Origin: an uncultured Marvinbryantia sp.
GTDB lineage: Bacteria > Bacillota > Clostridia > Lachnospirales > Lachnospiraceae
Direction of reading: 5' to 3'
DNA length: 50,109 bases
Assembly: GCA_934408725.1 (NCBI GenBank)
Contig: CAKRVB010000020.1
Location: forward strand, 1-50,109
Shown: piece by piece, positions 29,359-38,327 of the stretch
Layout: each line of letters begins with the position of its first letter
Position numbering within the stretch: position 1 is the first letter of the stretch
Program-made: the position numbers and the translations under genes
Notes under the pieces: generated by a model
What the model was told of the DNA's origin: nothing
Database searches by the model: none
Seen by the model: only the letters and a program-made list of their open reading frames with translations

Positions 29359-30249
29359 ATGTGGAAACGTTCTGATTTAAAGAGAAATGCCAAAACAGCT
29401 CTGAAGGCCAACTATCTGAAATGTATGCTGGCCGGCATTATCCTGCTGTTTGCGGCAGGCAGCCAGACCTTTGGCGGCTCCTCGACGTCTACCGTACAGG
29501 ATGCCAGTGATGCTTATTATGAAAGTATGGCGCTGGTACAGATGGCACAGGATCCGGATACCGCTGCTACTTTAACGAATGAAAATGGTGAGCTGACCGA
29601 CAGTGCCTATGAGAGTATTTATGAACAGGCCCAGGAACTGGCTCAGAATCCATCCCTGCAGATGCTGCGTCGATTTGTCATGGGTCCGATGCAGGTTGTA
29701 TGGGACTATATCTCTGATTTTCTCGGCGGTGCCAGTTCTTTTCTGCTGATGCTGCTTGGCATTCTGGTACTGGAACCGATCTGTGTGGGCGGCGCCAGAT
29801 TCTTTCTGGATAATGCGAAAAAGCCGGAGGAACAGACCAGCCTGAACCGACTGACCATGGCTTTCCGTGACCGCAATTATATGAATATTGTCCTGAACCT
29901 TTTATGGAGAGACATTATGATTACACTGTGGTCTCTTCTGCTGGTGATCCCGGGCATTATCAAGTCCTATGAATACCGCATGGTGCCATATCTGCTGGCA
30001 GAATATCCTGAGATGCGGCGCAAAGAAGTCTTCCAGAAGAGTAAAGAAATGATGCACGGTCAGAAATGGCGTGCTTTTGTACTGGACTGGTCCTTCTTCC
30101 TGTGGGATTATGTCAGTATTCTGACCTTTGGCCTTGCCGGAATCTTTTTCGTTTATCCTTATGAGCATGCAGTAAATGCAGAGCTGTATCTGGAGCTGAA
30201 GCGTCAGGAATACCGCAACGAATATGGTTCCGGAAGCTGGAACCAATAG
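29359..30249 (+). CDS. DUF975-family integral membrane protein
   Basis: 296 residues from the ATG at 29359, chosen for its TGGAGG site; the earlier in-frame ATGs overlap the promoter. The N-terminus RSDLKRNAKTALKANYLKCM is typical of DUF975. Hydrophobic segments follow at about 22-40, 120-150, 190-220 and 235-265, with a soluble loop from 40 to 110. Function of the family is unknown. It ends 10 bases before the phosphoesterase gene, so they are probably co-transcribed. Confidence 0.85.
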   Translation: MWKRSDLKRNAKTALKANYLKCMLAGIILLFAAGSQTFGGSSTSTVQDASDAYYESMALVQMAQDPDTAATLTNENGELTDSAYESIYEQAQELAQNPSLQMLRRFVMGPMQVVWDYISDFLGGASSFLLMLLGILVLEPICVGGARFFLDNAKKPEEQTSLNRLTMAFRDRNYMNIVLNLLWRDIMITLWSLLLVIPGIIKSYEYRMVPYLLAEYPEMRRKEVFQKSKEMMHGQKWRAFVLDWSFFLWDYVSILTFGLAGIFFVYPYEHAVNAELYLELKRQEYRNEYGSGSWNQ

Positions 30250-30259
30250 AGGAGAATTT

Positions 30260-30898
30260 ATGAGATATTATATTTCTGACTGTCATTTTTTTCATGGAGA
30301 ACTGAATGACAAGATGGATTGCCGCGGATTTGGCTCCACGGAAGAGATGAATGCTTATATGCTAAAAAAATGGAACGCCAAAGTGCGTCCCAATGATGAA
30401 GTAGTGATCCTGGGAGATCTGTCCTGGGGGAAACCTGATGAGACCAAAGAGCTTCTGCACCGGCTGAACGGCCGGTTATATCTCATCATCGGCAACCATG
30501 ACCGTTTTCATGAAAATAATGCTTATCGTACCGACCGATTCGTATGGATGAAGCATTACGAGGAATTAAAAGATAATAAACGAAAAATCATTCTCAGCCA
30601 TTATCCGATCATGTGTTATAACGGCCAGTATTACCGCAATGAAAAAGGGGAAGAAAAGACTTACATGCTCTACGGACATGTGCATGACACCATGGATCAA
30701 CGCCTGATCGAACGGTTTCAGGATATCACAAGAAGTACCCGCCGTACTGACCGCAACGGAAAGGAAGTCCATATTCCATGCAATATGATTAACTGCTTCT
30801 GCATGTATTCGGATTATACGCCGCTGACGCTGGATGAATGGATCATCTGCGACAGAGAACGACGATATGAAATGAAAAACCACGGAACAGCTTTCTGA
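30260..30898 (+). CDS. Calcineurin-like metallophosphoesterase
   Basis: 212 residues from the ATG with GAGGAGAA upstream. Metal ligands of the fold are visible: YISDCHFFH at the N-terminus, LGDLSWGK, IIGNHDRFH, ILSHYPI and YGHVHD. Members hydrolyse phosphate mono- or diesters; specificity is not defined. Cytoplasmic. Ends in a bidirectional terminator that overlaps its last codons. Confidence 0.9.
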   Translation: MRYYISDCHFFHGELNDKMDCRGFGSTEEMNAYMLKKWNAKVRPNDEVVILGDLSWGKPDETKELLHRLNGRLYLIIGNHDRFHENNAYRTDRFVWMKHYEELKDNKRKIILSHYPIMCYNGQYYRNEKGEEKTYMLYGHVHDTMDQRLIERFQDITRSTRRTDRNGKEVHIPCNMINCFCMYSDYTPLTLDEWIICDRERRYEMKNHGTAF

Positions 30899-30913
30899 GC
30901 TTCCGTGGTTTTT
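30875..30913. terminator. Bidirectional terminator
   Basis: AAAAACCACGGAA / TTCCGTGGTTTTT, 13-bp perfect stem with T-runs on both strands, between the convergent phosphoesterase and small hypothetical gene. It overlaps the end of the former. Confidence 0.85.
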
Positions 30914-30917
30914 CATC

Positions 30918-31346
30918 TTAATACTCATTATCTATGATCTTCAGCAATTCCAGCATACTGAAAAATTCCTGTGTCTCACCCGTCTCTACACATAAAAACT
31001 TTCCCTGCCAGGTCGCATTCTGTCTGTACTGCACATAAATCTCCATTGTTCCTCTGGCTCCCCGTTCCTGCAGCATCTCTTCACAGCTCCATACTTTTTC
31101 TGGCTGATCTGCCTGCTTTTCCCGCTCTGTTTTCTGATAACTGCGGGTCTTCATAGAACTCTGCGGATAATCCAGCCAGTCCATCAGTTCTTCCATCTTT
31201 CGCATCAGCTGCAGTTCATTCTGAAACCGAAACGGTTCCCGGCTGTAGCAGTCATACATTCTCCCCTGCTTTTCCGTCTCTGTAATCCGGTCTATGCACA
31301 CATTTACTATATTCGGTGCCGAAATATTCATTCTATATTCCGCCAT
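30918..31346 (-). CDS. Small conserved protein with NATWQG module, unknown function
   Basis: 142 residues, no signal peptide or membrane segment. The C-terminal 45 residues (GTMEIYVQYRQNATWQGKFL ... SMLELLKIIDNEY) resemble those of the shorter, frameshifted gene just upstream (NATWQGDVTW ... ALELIRLIDGA). The N-terminal half is charged and lacks a recognised motif. ATG with CAGGAGA. Lies next to a BTAD-type regulator. I do not recognise the family with certainty. Confidence 0.7.
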   Translation of the reverse strand: MAEYRMNISAPNIVNVCIDRITETEKQGRMYDCYSREPFRFQNELQLMRKMEELMDWLDYPQSSMKTRSYQKTEREKQADQPEKVWSCEEMLQERGARGTMEIYVQYRQNATWQGKFLCVETGETQEFFSMLELLKIIDNEY

Positions 31347-31363
31347 GTTTTCTGTCTCCTGTC

Positions 31364-31535
31364 CTATTCTTCCGACATATCCAGTGCACCGTCAATCAGG
31401 CGAATCAGCTCCAGCGCACTGCGGAAGCTTTCTTTTTTATTCTCCTCGGCCCAGGTAACATCACCCTGCCAGGTCGCATTTTCACAACATTTGATATGAA
31501 CCACAAAGGTTCCGGATCTCTTTTTGTTTTCCACG
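31364..31535 (-). pseudogene. Frameshifted small paralogue of the NATWQG protein
   Basis: From a GTG at 31535 (GAGGAAAAA upstream) the frame reads ENKKRSGTFVV and then stops soon after. One base less at the AAA run 31499-31501 (plus strand) would continue as HIKCCENATWQGDVTWAEEN to a TAG at 31364, which lines up with the C-terminal module of the neighbouring 142-residue protein. As given it is broken; a sequencing error in the short run is a simple alternative. Intact it would be about 57 residues. Confidence 0.55.
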
Positions 31536-31602
31536 TATTTTTCCTCTTTTAGACTACACCTGATGTTACGCTTTTATTATATCAGAACTTCTATTTCGTA
31601 AA

Positions 31603-32904
31603 CTATTTCCACATATTCTTTTTCTCTTTAAATTTTTTCTCTGGCTTTGGTTTCTCGCCCTCTTCACAGATCTCTGCGACGGAAGCAACATAAAAGTCAA
31701 TACGGTACCCTTTTACTTCCCCCAGCTTCTGAAAATTCTGTTCAATACGGTGGGAAACAATTGCACAATTCTCCTGCTGAATCTCTGACAGCATGATCAG
31801 ATACTGTGAATAATTGTATCTGGTATAAAAGTCTCCACTGCGAAGAGAAATGCGGATCGCTTCAGACAACTGATGGGAAACTTCCCGGTCTCTCCCCATT
31901 TCATCTCCACACACCTGGTTCTTCTGATTCTTCAGAGTGCAGAGCATAATAAATACCGAGATTCCCTTTCGCTCCATGATTCTGCTGAATACATGGTAGA
32001 TATCCACAAAGCTCGGAAACGTACAGAAATACGCACCTCTTTTCTTTTCTTTTTCTACCAGCCTGCGGCGGATATCATCAATCGCACCTGCCGCCTGAGA
32101 CATTCGCTCTCCCATGATTCGGAAACGTCTCAGCATCTCCGGAGATGGTGCCAGCCCAAGTTCATCCAGCGTCTTTTTCGTTGTCCGCTCATATACTTCC
32201 ATGGCCTCTTTAAACCGTGCCAGAGCAATCAGGCCGTCGATCTCCCACTCCTGCCATTCTTCAAACGGATAAATCTCAGCTGCCGCATGAGCCAGTTCCA
32301 CCAGTTCCTCATAGCGTTCTCTGGTCATCAGTTCCTGACATGCTTCATTCATACAGTAAAAATACTGTTCCCGATACGCTGCATTCCGTACCGTAACCCA
32401 GTCTTCCCCGATCATACTCGGGAGAAACTCTCCTGTATAGATATGGCAAGCTTCTATGCAGTAATTCAATCTTTTCTCCAAATTGTCTGCAAGCCGTGCC
32501 TGACGCGCCTTTTCTCCAAACTCCAATGCATCGATACTTACCGGAATGCTCTCATCCCAATAACACATACCGCTTCGAATGACTACATAGTTGCTCTCCG
32601 GTAATCCGGCCACTTTCAGCTGCCTTCTCATACGAAAAATGGTATTGTTCAGACTTCCATTCTTGTTCTCCACACTGTCATCCCGGCCATAAAGTGCATC
32701 AATCAGGCTAGTCTTGGCCACGCCCTCTTTTCCAGCCAGAAGCAATATCTGGAGCAGCTGTGTTGTCTTGGACAATGTATTCCGGTCCAGCACAATCTCC
32801 CGTCCCTGATACTGAAGAGAAAAGCCACCCAGCATTTTTGCAGTTAGTATTCCGTCCCGTGACTGTTTTCCCGCATCCTCTGTTTTCTTCTTTTCTTCTG
32901 CCAT
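31603..32904 (-). CDS. BTAD/SARP-type transcriptional regulator with GGDEF-like C-terminus
   Basis: 433 residues from the ATG at 32904 (GAGAGGAAAAG upstream). Residues about 20-110 form an OmpR-type winged helix (KMLGGFSLQYQGREIVLDRN, SLNNTIFRMRRQLKVAG), about 115-265 a bacterial transcriptional activation domain of TPR-like helices (EEWQEWEIDGLIALARFKEA, YERTTKKTLDELGLAPS). The last 130 residues have a GGDEF-like pattern (AIRISLRSGDFYTRYNYSQY where the signature should be), without catalytic residues. It would act as a cytoplasmic DNA-binding activator with an unknown input. Target genes are not evident; the small NATWQG genes are next downstream. Confidence 0.82.
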   Translation of the reverse strand: MAEEKKKTEDAGKQSRDGILTAKMLGGFSLQYQGREIVLDRNTLSKTTQLLQILLLAGKEGVAKTSLIDALYGRDDSVENKNGSLNNTIFRMRRQLKVAGLPESNYVVIRSGMCYWDESIPVSIDALEFGEKARQARLADNLEKRLNYCIEACHIYTGEFLPSMIGEDWVTVRNAAYREQYFYCMNEACQELMTRERYEELVELAHAAAEIYPFEEWQEWEIDGLIALARFKEAMEVYERTTKKTLDELGLAPSPEMLRRFRIMGERMSQAAGAIDDIRRRLVEKEKKRGAYFCTFPSFVDIYHVFSRIMERKGISVFIMLCTLKNQKNQVCGDEMGRDREVSHQLSEAIRISLRSGDFYTRYNYSQYLIMLSEIQQENCAIVSHRIEQNFQKLGEVKGYRIDFYVASVAEICEEGEKPKPEKKFKEKKNMWK

Positions 32905-33043
32905 TTTTCTTTTCCTCTCGGATTTTTCATCATGTTCATTCCATGTCTTTACAGATATTTTTATTTTTGAACAGCTAATTATAATGTACCATTCCTGACA
33001 GTTTCTGACAAGTTTCTGCAAATTATTTTTTCAAAAAATGAGT

Positions 33044-33071
33044 CTTGATTCTATGATGATCTGTGCTAAAA
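33044..33071 (+). promoter_or_regulatory. Promoter of ybaK
   Basis: TTGATT (33044-33049), 16-base spacer, extended -10 TGCTAAAAT ending in TAAAAT (33066-33071). A short hairpin follows in the leader (TTCAG.TTGGT / ACCAA.CTGAA, about 33081-33105). Confidence 0.65.
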
Positions 33072-33144
33072 TGATTACTGTTCAGATTGGTCATACCAAC
33101 CTGAATTTCTAACATCTGATAGATATATGAGAGGAATTGATATT

Positions 33145-33624
33145 ATGGCAAAAGAAGTAAAGACAAATGCTATGCGCATTCTTGATAAGAATAAAATTCC
33201 GTATGAACTGCTTTCTTATGAATGTGATGAATTTATCGATGGTCTGCATACCGCTGAAAAGACCGGTGCTCCCATCGAGCAGTCCTTTAAGACCCTGGTT
33301 GCCCAGGGCAAAAGCAAAGCCTACTACGTATTCGTAGTACCTATTGCAGAAGAAGTAGATCTGAAACTGGCTGCCAAAGTAGCCGGCGAAAAATCCATCG
33401 AGATGATCCATGTAAAAGATATCACTGCTGTGACCGGATATGTAAGAGGTGGCTGTACCCCAATTGGCATGAAAAAGCAGTTTCCGACTTTTATTCAGGA
33501 AAGTGCCCAAAAATATGATCAGATCTACGTCAGTGGCGGGCGCATCGGCTATACCCTGAAGCTTTCTCCGCAGGATCTGGCTGGTCTGGTGCGTGCTGCT
33601 TTCGCAGATTTTATCGTGAAATAA
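33145..33624 (+). CDS. ybaK: YbaK/EbsC-family Cys-tRNA(Pro) deacylase
   Basis: 159 residues from the ATG at 33145 (GAGAGGA at good spacing; the ATG at 33127 lacks a site). Removes cysteine mischarged on tRNA-Pro, in trans to prolyl-tRNA synthetase. Seen: TNAMRILDKNKIPYELLSYE, the central FKTLVAQGKSKAYYVFVVP with the conserved Lys, and the loop VRGGCTPIGMKKQFPT, all characteristic. Monocistronic from its own promoter, followed directly by a palindromic repeat. Confidence 0.93.
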   Translation: MAKEVKTNAMRILDKNKIPYELLSYECDEFIDGLHTAEKTGAPIEQSFKTLVAQGKSKAYYVFVVPIAEEVDLKLAAKVAGEKSIEMIHVKDITAVTGYVRGGCTPIGMKKQFPTFIQESAQKYDQIYVSGGRIGYTLKLSPQDLAGLVRAAFADFIVK

Positions 33625-33625
33625 A

Positions 33626-33681
33626 CCATTGGGGACGGAGTTTTCTGGCTCTCTAGCGCCAGAAAACTCCGTCCCCAGTGG
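33626..33681. repeat. Dispersed palindromic repeat, copy 2 (complete)
   Basis: Two near-perfect 25-base arms (CCATTGGGGACGGAGTTTTC... / ...AAAACTCCGTCCCCAGTGG) meet around CTCTAG. It begins one base after the ybaK stop codon and lies between convergent ybaK and argJ, so it may also stop transcription. Related partial copies at 16767-16790 and 47860-47884. Confidence 0.75.
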
Positions 33682-33698
33682 CTCCCACCCCCATCGGC

Positions 33699-34943
33699 TC
33701 ATGAACGATAGTCTCCGTTGATCTTTACATAATCATAGGTCAGATCACAGCCCCAGGCTTTGGCCTGTGCTTTGCCCTGCTTGAGTTCCACCAGAATATG
33801 AATCTCTTCTGCAGAAAGGATCTTTGCGGCTTCCTCTTCTGAGAATTCCACACCGGATCCATCTCTGCAGACTGCAATTTTTCCAAATTCTGATTCAAAA
33901 TCTACGTCCACCTTATCAATATCAAATTCCGCTTCCGCATATCCGATAGCACACAGCACACGTCCCCAGTTGGCATCTTCTCCAAACATAGCACATTTCA
34001 GCAACGGGGAGCGAATCACGCTTTTGGCAATGATAATAGCAGTATCCTGATCTGGTGCACCAGTTACGCTGCATTCCAGAAGCTTGCTTGCACCCTCGCC
34101 ATCTGCTGCCAGCATACGGGTCATGTTCATCATGACAATATACAGTGCCTGGCGGAAAATCTCGTACGCTTCACCTTCTTTGTCAATCAGCTCATTTCCA
34201 GCCAGTCCATTTGCCATAACCGTTACCGTATCATTCGTAGAAGTATCTCCATCTACGCTGAGACAGTTATAGGTAACTTTTACCACATCACTTAACGCTT
34301 TCTGAATCAGTTCCGGTGTGATCGCCACATCAGAAGTAAGGAAATTCAAGGTAGTAGCCATATTCGGATGAATCATTCCGCTTCCCTTTGCCATGCCGCC
34401 CATACGACAGATGGCATCCCCTATTTTAAATTCTACTGCCACCTGCTTCATCACCGTATCAGTGGTCATAATTGCATAAGCCGCACGGTCATTGCCATCT
34501 GCTGTCATTCCTTCTGCCAGAGGCTTCATATAGTCCTCAAACGGCTGAATAGAAAGTCTCTGTCCAATGACACCGGTAGATCCGATGATGACCTCTTCCG
34601 GTTTGATCCCCAGCTGATCTGCTGCCAGCTGGCACGCCTTTTCTGCAATCTCGATACCATCAAAATTGCAGGTATTGGCATTCTTGGAATTTGCCAGTAT
34701 CGCACGGGCAATACCGTGACTTTTTTTCAGATTCTCACGGGTCACAATCACAGGCGCACCTTTTACTTTGTTCTGTGTATACACACCTGCTGCACTGCAA
34801 GGTTCCTGGCTATATACCAGGCACATATCGTTTTTCTTTTTATCAGGATTAATTCCTGAATTTAATCCATTTGCAACAAATCCCTTTGCTGCGCAGACGC
34901 CGCCGTCCACATAGGTATATCCTTCAAAATTCTCCAGCTTCAT
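33699..34943 (-). CDS. argJ: Bifunctional ornithine acetyltransferase / N-acetylglutamate synthase
   Basis: Arginine synthesis: moves acetyl from N-acetylornithine to glutamate and, in bifunctional forms, makes N-acetylglutamate from acetyl-CoA. 414 residues from the ATG at 34943, chosen for AGGAGG nine bases upstream. The self-cleavage site is in KGSGMIHPNMATTLNF (Ala-Thr near residue 197), giving alpha and beta chains; GVIGQRLS and the C-terminal CDLTYDYVKINGDYRS are also typical. Unlike most Firmicutes it has no argC, argB or argD next to it. Confidence 0.96.
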   Translation of the reverse strand: MKLENFEGYTYVDGGVCAAKGFVANGLNSGINPDKKKNDMCLVYSQEPCSAAGVYTQNKVKGAPVIVTRENLKKSHGIARAILANSKNANTCNFDGIEIAEKACQLAADQLGIKPEEVIIGSTGVIGQRLSIQPFEDYMKPLAEGMTADGNDRAAYAIMTTDTVMKQVAVEFKIGDAICRMGGMAKGSGMIHPNMATTLNFLTSDVAITPELIQKALSDVVKVTYNCLSVDGDTSTNDTVTVMANGLAGNELIDKEGEAYEIFRQALYIVMMNMTRMLAADGEGASKLLECSVTGAPDQDTAIIIAKSVIRSPLLKCAMFGEDANWGRVLCAIGYAEAEFDIDKVDVDFESEFGKIAVCRDGSGVEFSEEEAAKILSAEEIHILVELKQGKAQAKAWGCDLTYDYVKINGDYRS

Positions 34944-34978
34944 TTTTTTCATCCTCCTGTTTCTTAAATATACACTCT

Positions 34979-35935
34979 TTACTGTATGATAATCTGATTC
35001 GGTGCAGTGAAGAAAGTAAAAATCGTACATCCCATGCTTTCCATCAGATCCATCTTTTTCTTTGTACTACGTTTACTGTCACTGTTTATCAGCCATGCCG
35101 GTGCATCAAAAAATGCTGCCTTCGGTGCCACCAGCTCATAAAATGCCGCTTTCGGTCCACCATAGCCATGATGTCCCATCTGCACATAATCAGATTTCAG
35201 TTTTTCTCCATAAGTATCAATCAATTCCTCCGTCAATGCTTTTCCCACATCACTGCAAAACAGCATACTATCCTTTTCTCCACTGATCCGGAACATAATC
35301 GCCCCATCATTCATCAGGTCGTCTGACAGTTCGTCCACGCGATCACTGTAAGCTGACAAGATCTCTACCTTAAGACCGCCCAGCAGATTCAACTCATCAC
35401 CAGTATGTACAAATTCCAGTGGAATATCCATCTGGCGGAACTGCTCCAGTGCGCTGTAATCATCCCAGTCCGCATTTTCCTTCATCAGTTCCTCACTCGG
35501 ATGCTCAGCTGTATAGATATGGTTGATCACAACTCCCTGCGGATCATTGTAAATCGTCATAAATGCGTTGATATGATCCGGGTGTGGATGTGTCAGAATC
35601 CACGCTTCTACAGAATTGCCATACTGGGCAATGATTTTTCGCAGCCTCGGCACCTCATAATTGCAACCTCCGTCTACAATTACCAGTCCGCTTTCCGTCG
35701 TAATGGTATAACAATTTTCCTGATCTTTTGTAGCATCACCAAATTGTGTTACCTTCCATCCAGTTCCCTGAGGATCCAGATCCGGAATCATATCCAGACG
35801 TGGATCCGATTGACTTTCCTCCTGCATGGCCTGAACCGTCGTGGCCAGGCTGTTTACTTTTCCATTTACCTTATAAATACCAAATCCCAATGCCAGAACT
35901 ATTATCAGGCTGAGTACTGTAATTATTTTTTTCAT
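34979..35935 (-). CDS. Membrane-anchored MBL-fold metallohydrolase (ComEC C-terminal-like)
   Basis: 318 residues with an N-terminal hydrophobic anchor or uncleaved signal (ITVLSLIIVLALGFGIY), then a metallo-beta-lactamase fold. Zinc ligands in LTHPHPDHINAF (residues 116-121), the CSDVG and MGHHGYGG segments follow. The active domain would face outside. Similar domains in ComEC have nuclease or esterase activity; the substrate is unknown. It ends 35 bases upstream of argJ and may be transcribed with it. Confidence 0.85.
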   Translation of the reverse strand: MKKIITVLSLIIVLALGFGIYKVNGKVNSLATTVQAMQEESQSDPRLDMIPDLDPQGTGWKVTQFGDATKDQENCYTITTESGLVIVDGGCNYEVPRLRKIIAQYGNSVEAWILTHPHPDHINAFMTIYNDPQGVVINHIYTAEHPSEELMKENADWDDYSALEQFRQMDIPLEFVHTGDELNLLGGLKVEILSAYSDRVDELSDDLMNDGAIMFRISGEKDSMLFCSDVGKALTEELIDTYGEKLKSDYVQMGHHGYGGPKAAFYELVAPKAAFFDAPAWLINSDSKRSTKKKMDLMESMGCTIFTFFTAPNQIIIQ

Positions 35936-36040
35936 TCCCGCTTCCTTTCGTTTATTGCAAATTTATAAATTCAGAATCATACATGAATTCACACACTCTC
36001 ATTATAAACGAAATCATACATTTGCAAAGAATAAATTTCA

Positions 36041-36081
36041 AAAAAACAGCAGGCACAGTTCTATTTCACTGCACCTGCTGC
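36041..36081 (-). terminator. Intrinsic terminator after the MFS gene
   Basis: Minus strand CAGCAGG...CCTGCTG with a longer imperfect stem, followed by TTTTTTT. Ends the NhaC-UroD-MFS transcript. The rest of the gap 35936-36111 shows nothing further. Confidence 0.8.
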
Positions 36082-36111
36082 TTCTATATAGATTCATTTT
36101 ACTTTATCTCT

Positions 36112-37293
36112 TTATTCTTTATTTCTGCCATTTAAAATAATAGCTCCCACAAATACCACTGCAATAATTCCTATGTAGATTGGAAACAGATTCTTAAAAT
36201 TGTCAATATGCATAGCGCTCATCATGCCGGTCATAAAATATGCCATTGGCAGATAGGACAATGAGTTAGCAGTTGTTACAATTCCAGTTGCCGTGCCAAC
36301 CATATTCTCCGGAACTACCACTGTTGCACGTACAAACCAATAGGTATAAACCGTTCCCCAGGATGCTCCAAAGATTGCCGATGCAATCAGCAGCACTGCT
36401 TTTGATGGTGCGAGGAACATCAGTAAAATAGCAAATGCAATCAGAAGATAACATGGAATCGATAATCTGGATCCCAGTTTCTTGTAAGTAACTCCAAAGA
36501 ATGTGCATGCAATAAAAGATGCAATGGTCTGTACTGTTCCAAATAAACCGGTGAGAGACGCACCTCCCAGATTGTTACCTGTTACATACAAATCAATATA
36601 AGTCATAACCGACATTGCTGCAAAGCTTACCAGGAAAAATGCTGCCACGAGAGGAATCAGACGTTTTGCCCATCCCTTGCTTCCTTTTGCTTTTTCCTCT
36701 GTTGCCGTTCCTGTATTTGCCTGTGGAGGACAAGCCGGAATAAAAATGATGCCAAGCACTACAACAACCAGAGAAATCCAGTTTAACTGAGATGCCATTT
36801 TCCAGTTAACCGAAGCAATCATTCCGAAGCAAAAGCTTAAGACTGCACCAACTAATGCCATCGCGCCATTATACCATCCCATTACTGTGCCACGCTGCTC
36901 TTCATCTTCAAAGCAGTCACTGATAATGCCCACCATAGATACACTGACCATACCATAACAGATACCGCCATTAAAGGCCGCTGCAATAATCATACCCAGG
37001 TCACTGTTGTAAGCCAGACCACCTACATTCGTTCCTGTAATGGCAAACAAAATCATTCCTATTACGAACATCCATTTTTTATCCATTTTATCACAGATTT
37101 TTCCACATATCAGACAGGCAAACATTCCAACCAGTCCTGGTAATGACATGGTAAGATTTACTACCCACTCTGCATAATTTGCATACAGCTGCGTCATAAT
37201 CACGGTGTAGAACTGCACGCCCATAACTGCAATATTACTTAAAAATGTGACCAGGATCAGCATGATCACCGGAAATGTATATTTCTTTTTCAT
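36112..37293 (-). CDS. MFS transporter
   Basis: About 393 residues with twelve hydrophobic segments and the A-like loop CGKICDKMDKKWMF between segments 2 and 3. I chose the ATG at 37293 (GGGGG upstream) over 37314, which lies within the end of the UroD gene. Resembles oxalate/formate-type and other organic-solute MFS proteins in a general way; no substrate can be named. Third gene of the NhaC-UroD-MFS run. Confidence 0.88.
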   Translation of the reverse strand: MKKKYTFPVIMLILVTFLSNIAVMGVQFYTVIMTQLYANYAEWVVNLTMSLPGLVGMFACLICGKICDKMDKKWMFVIGMILFAITGTNVGGLAYNSDLGMIIAAAFNGGICYGMVSVSMVGIISDCFEDEEQRGTVMGWYNGAMALVGAVLSFCFGMIASVNWKMASQLNWISLVVVVLGIIFIPACPPQANTGTATEEKAKGSKGWAKRLIPLVAAFFLVSFAAMSVMTYIDLYVTGNNLGGASLTGLFGTVQTIASFIACTFFGVTYKKLGSRLSIPCYLLIAFAILLMFLAPSKAVLLIASAIFGASWGTVYTYWFVRATVVVPENMVGTATGIVTTANSLSYLPMAYFMTGMMSAMHIDNFKNLFPIYIGIIAVVFVGAIILNGRNKE

Positions 37294-37313
37294 CACATTA
37301 CCCCCATCTATCA

Positions 37314-38303
37314 CTAGAACAACTCTTTGCTCATTTTGTCAATCTCTTCCGAAACAGCTTCATATACACCGTCAAATGTCGAGAAATCTCCGCCCTGTGA
37401 CAAATTCGGAATGAAAGATTTCTTTCCATATTCTGTGCAGACACGACGTACTTCCTTTGCAATTTCTTCCTTATTCCATCCCGGATGGTCCAGTGTAGCA
37501 GAATTGATTCCACCCTGAAATGCAATCTTGTCTCCATATTTTTTGATCATTTCCGGAATATTATTGGTAGTCATTACACCCTGCCAGATATCAATTCCCA
37601 TCTCTATCATATACGGAACCAGTGTTTCTGCATAGGAATCTGAATGATGCACGATCACATCTACTCCATGATCCTTATAGAATTTATACAGCTCTTTATA
37701 TGGCTCCAGATAAAATTCTGCAAACATATCTGGTGAAATAAACGTAGAAATCTGTGTTCCCCAGTCATCATGATGGAACAGGCAGTCCGGATGAACTTTT
37801 TCGCACATCATATCGGCCCATTTTATTTCCCAGTCCATAATATATTTGATCAAATCATGCATTTCGTCCGGATTCGTATAAAATGCCATCATACATTCTT
37901 CAATCTTCATAAGATAATGACAGCGTTCAAAAATTCCCGGTGCCATAAATGCTGTTACAAACTGTTCCCTGCGGTCAATTGCCTCTGCCTCTTTGATTGC
38001 CTGTTCCCAGTCTGCATCTGTATACTCCATTTTCGGAGCTTTTACATAATTCTGCCATTCTTCGATATCTTTACATACAATGCGATCCGGAGTATGCACC
38101 GGAAATGCACCAGGAGTTCCTTCAGGCCAGGAAATCGTCACCCCCCATGAATTGACCACATTACTTTCTCCGTACTGTGGATAAGGATCCCTCAGATCAA
38201 ACGGATGGGAATATACAATATTCATATATTCAAACTGATTTACAAAACGATCCGGCTTTCCTCCTCTGATTGTAGCAAGTAAATTTTCTCTCTTTGTTAA
38301 CAT
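37314..38303 (-). CDS. UroD-fold protein (methyltransferase-like), not heme synthesis
   Basis: 329 residues of the uroporphyrinogen decarboxylase superfamily, which also holds corrinoid-dependent methyltransferases. Seen: opening MLTKRENLLATIRGGKPDRF, then HHDDWGTQISTFISPDMFAE, IVHHSDSYAETLVPYM and FQGGINSATLDHPGWNKEEI. The HxC zinc motif of MtaA/MtbA is replaced by HHSDS, as in some demethylase-type members, and the porphyrin-binding residues of true UroD are not apparent. No corrinoid protein gene is adjacent. Flanked by an NhaC antiporter and an MFS transporter, it probably acts on a small imported compound. Confidence 0.82.
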   Translation of the reverse strand: MLTKRENLLATIRGGKPDRFVNQFEYMNIVYSHPFDLRDPYPQYGESNVVNSWGVTISWPEGTPGAFPVHTPDRIVCKDIEEWQNYVKAPKMEYTDADWEQAIKEAEAIDRREQFVTAFMAPGIFERCHYLMKIEECMMAFYTNPDEMHDLIKYIMDWEIKWADMMCEKVHPDCLFHHDDWGTQISTFISPDMFAEFYLEPYKELYKFYKDHGVDVIVHHSDSYAETLVPYMIEMGIDIWQGVMTTNNIPEMIKKYGDKIAFQGGINSATLDHPGWNKEEIAKEVRRVCTEYGKKSFIPNLSQGGDFSTFDGVYEAVSEEIDKMSKELF

Positions 38304-38327
38304 ATGGTACCCCCTTAAATTTTATTT

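Noticed and set aside
33072..33144. T-box riboswitch before ybaK
   Set aside because: The leader is only about 70 bases and has one short hairpin; no T-box sequence or specifier loop is visible.
37314..38303. hemE (uroporphyrinogen decarboxylase of heme synthesis)
   Set aside because: No other heme genes are nearby, and the sequence has methyltransferase-like features (HHSDS, GGINSATLDHPGW) with transporter neighbours.
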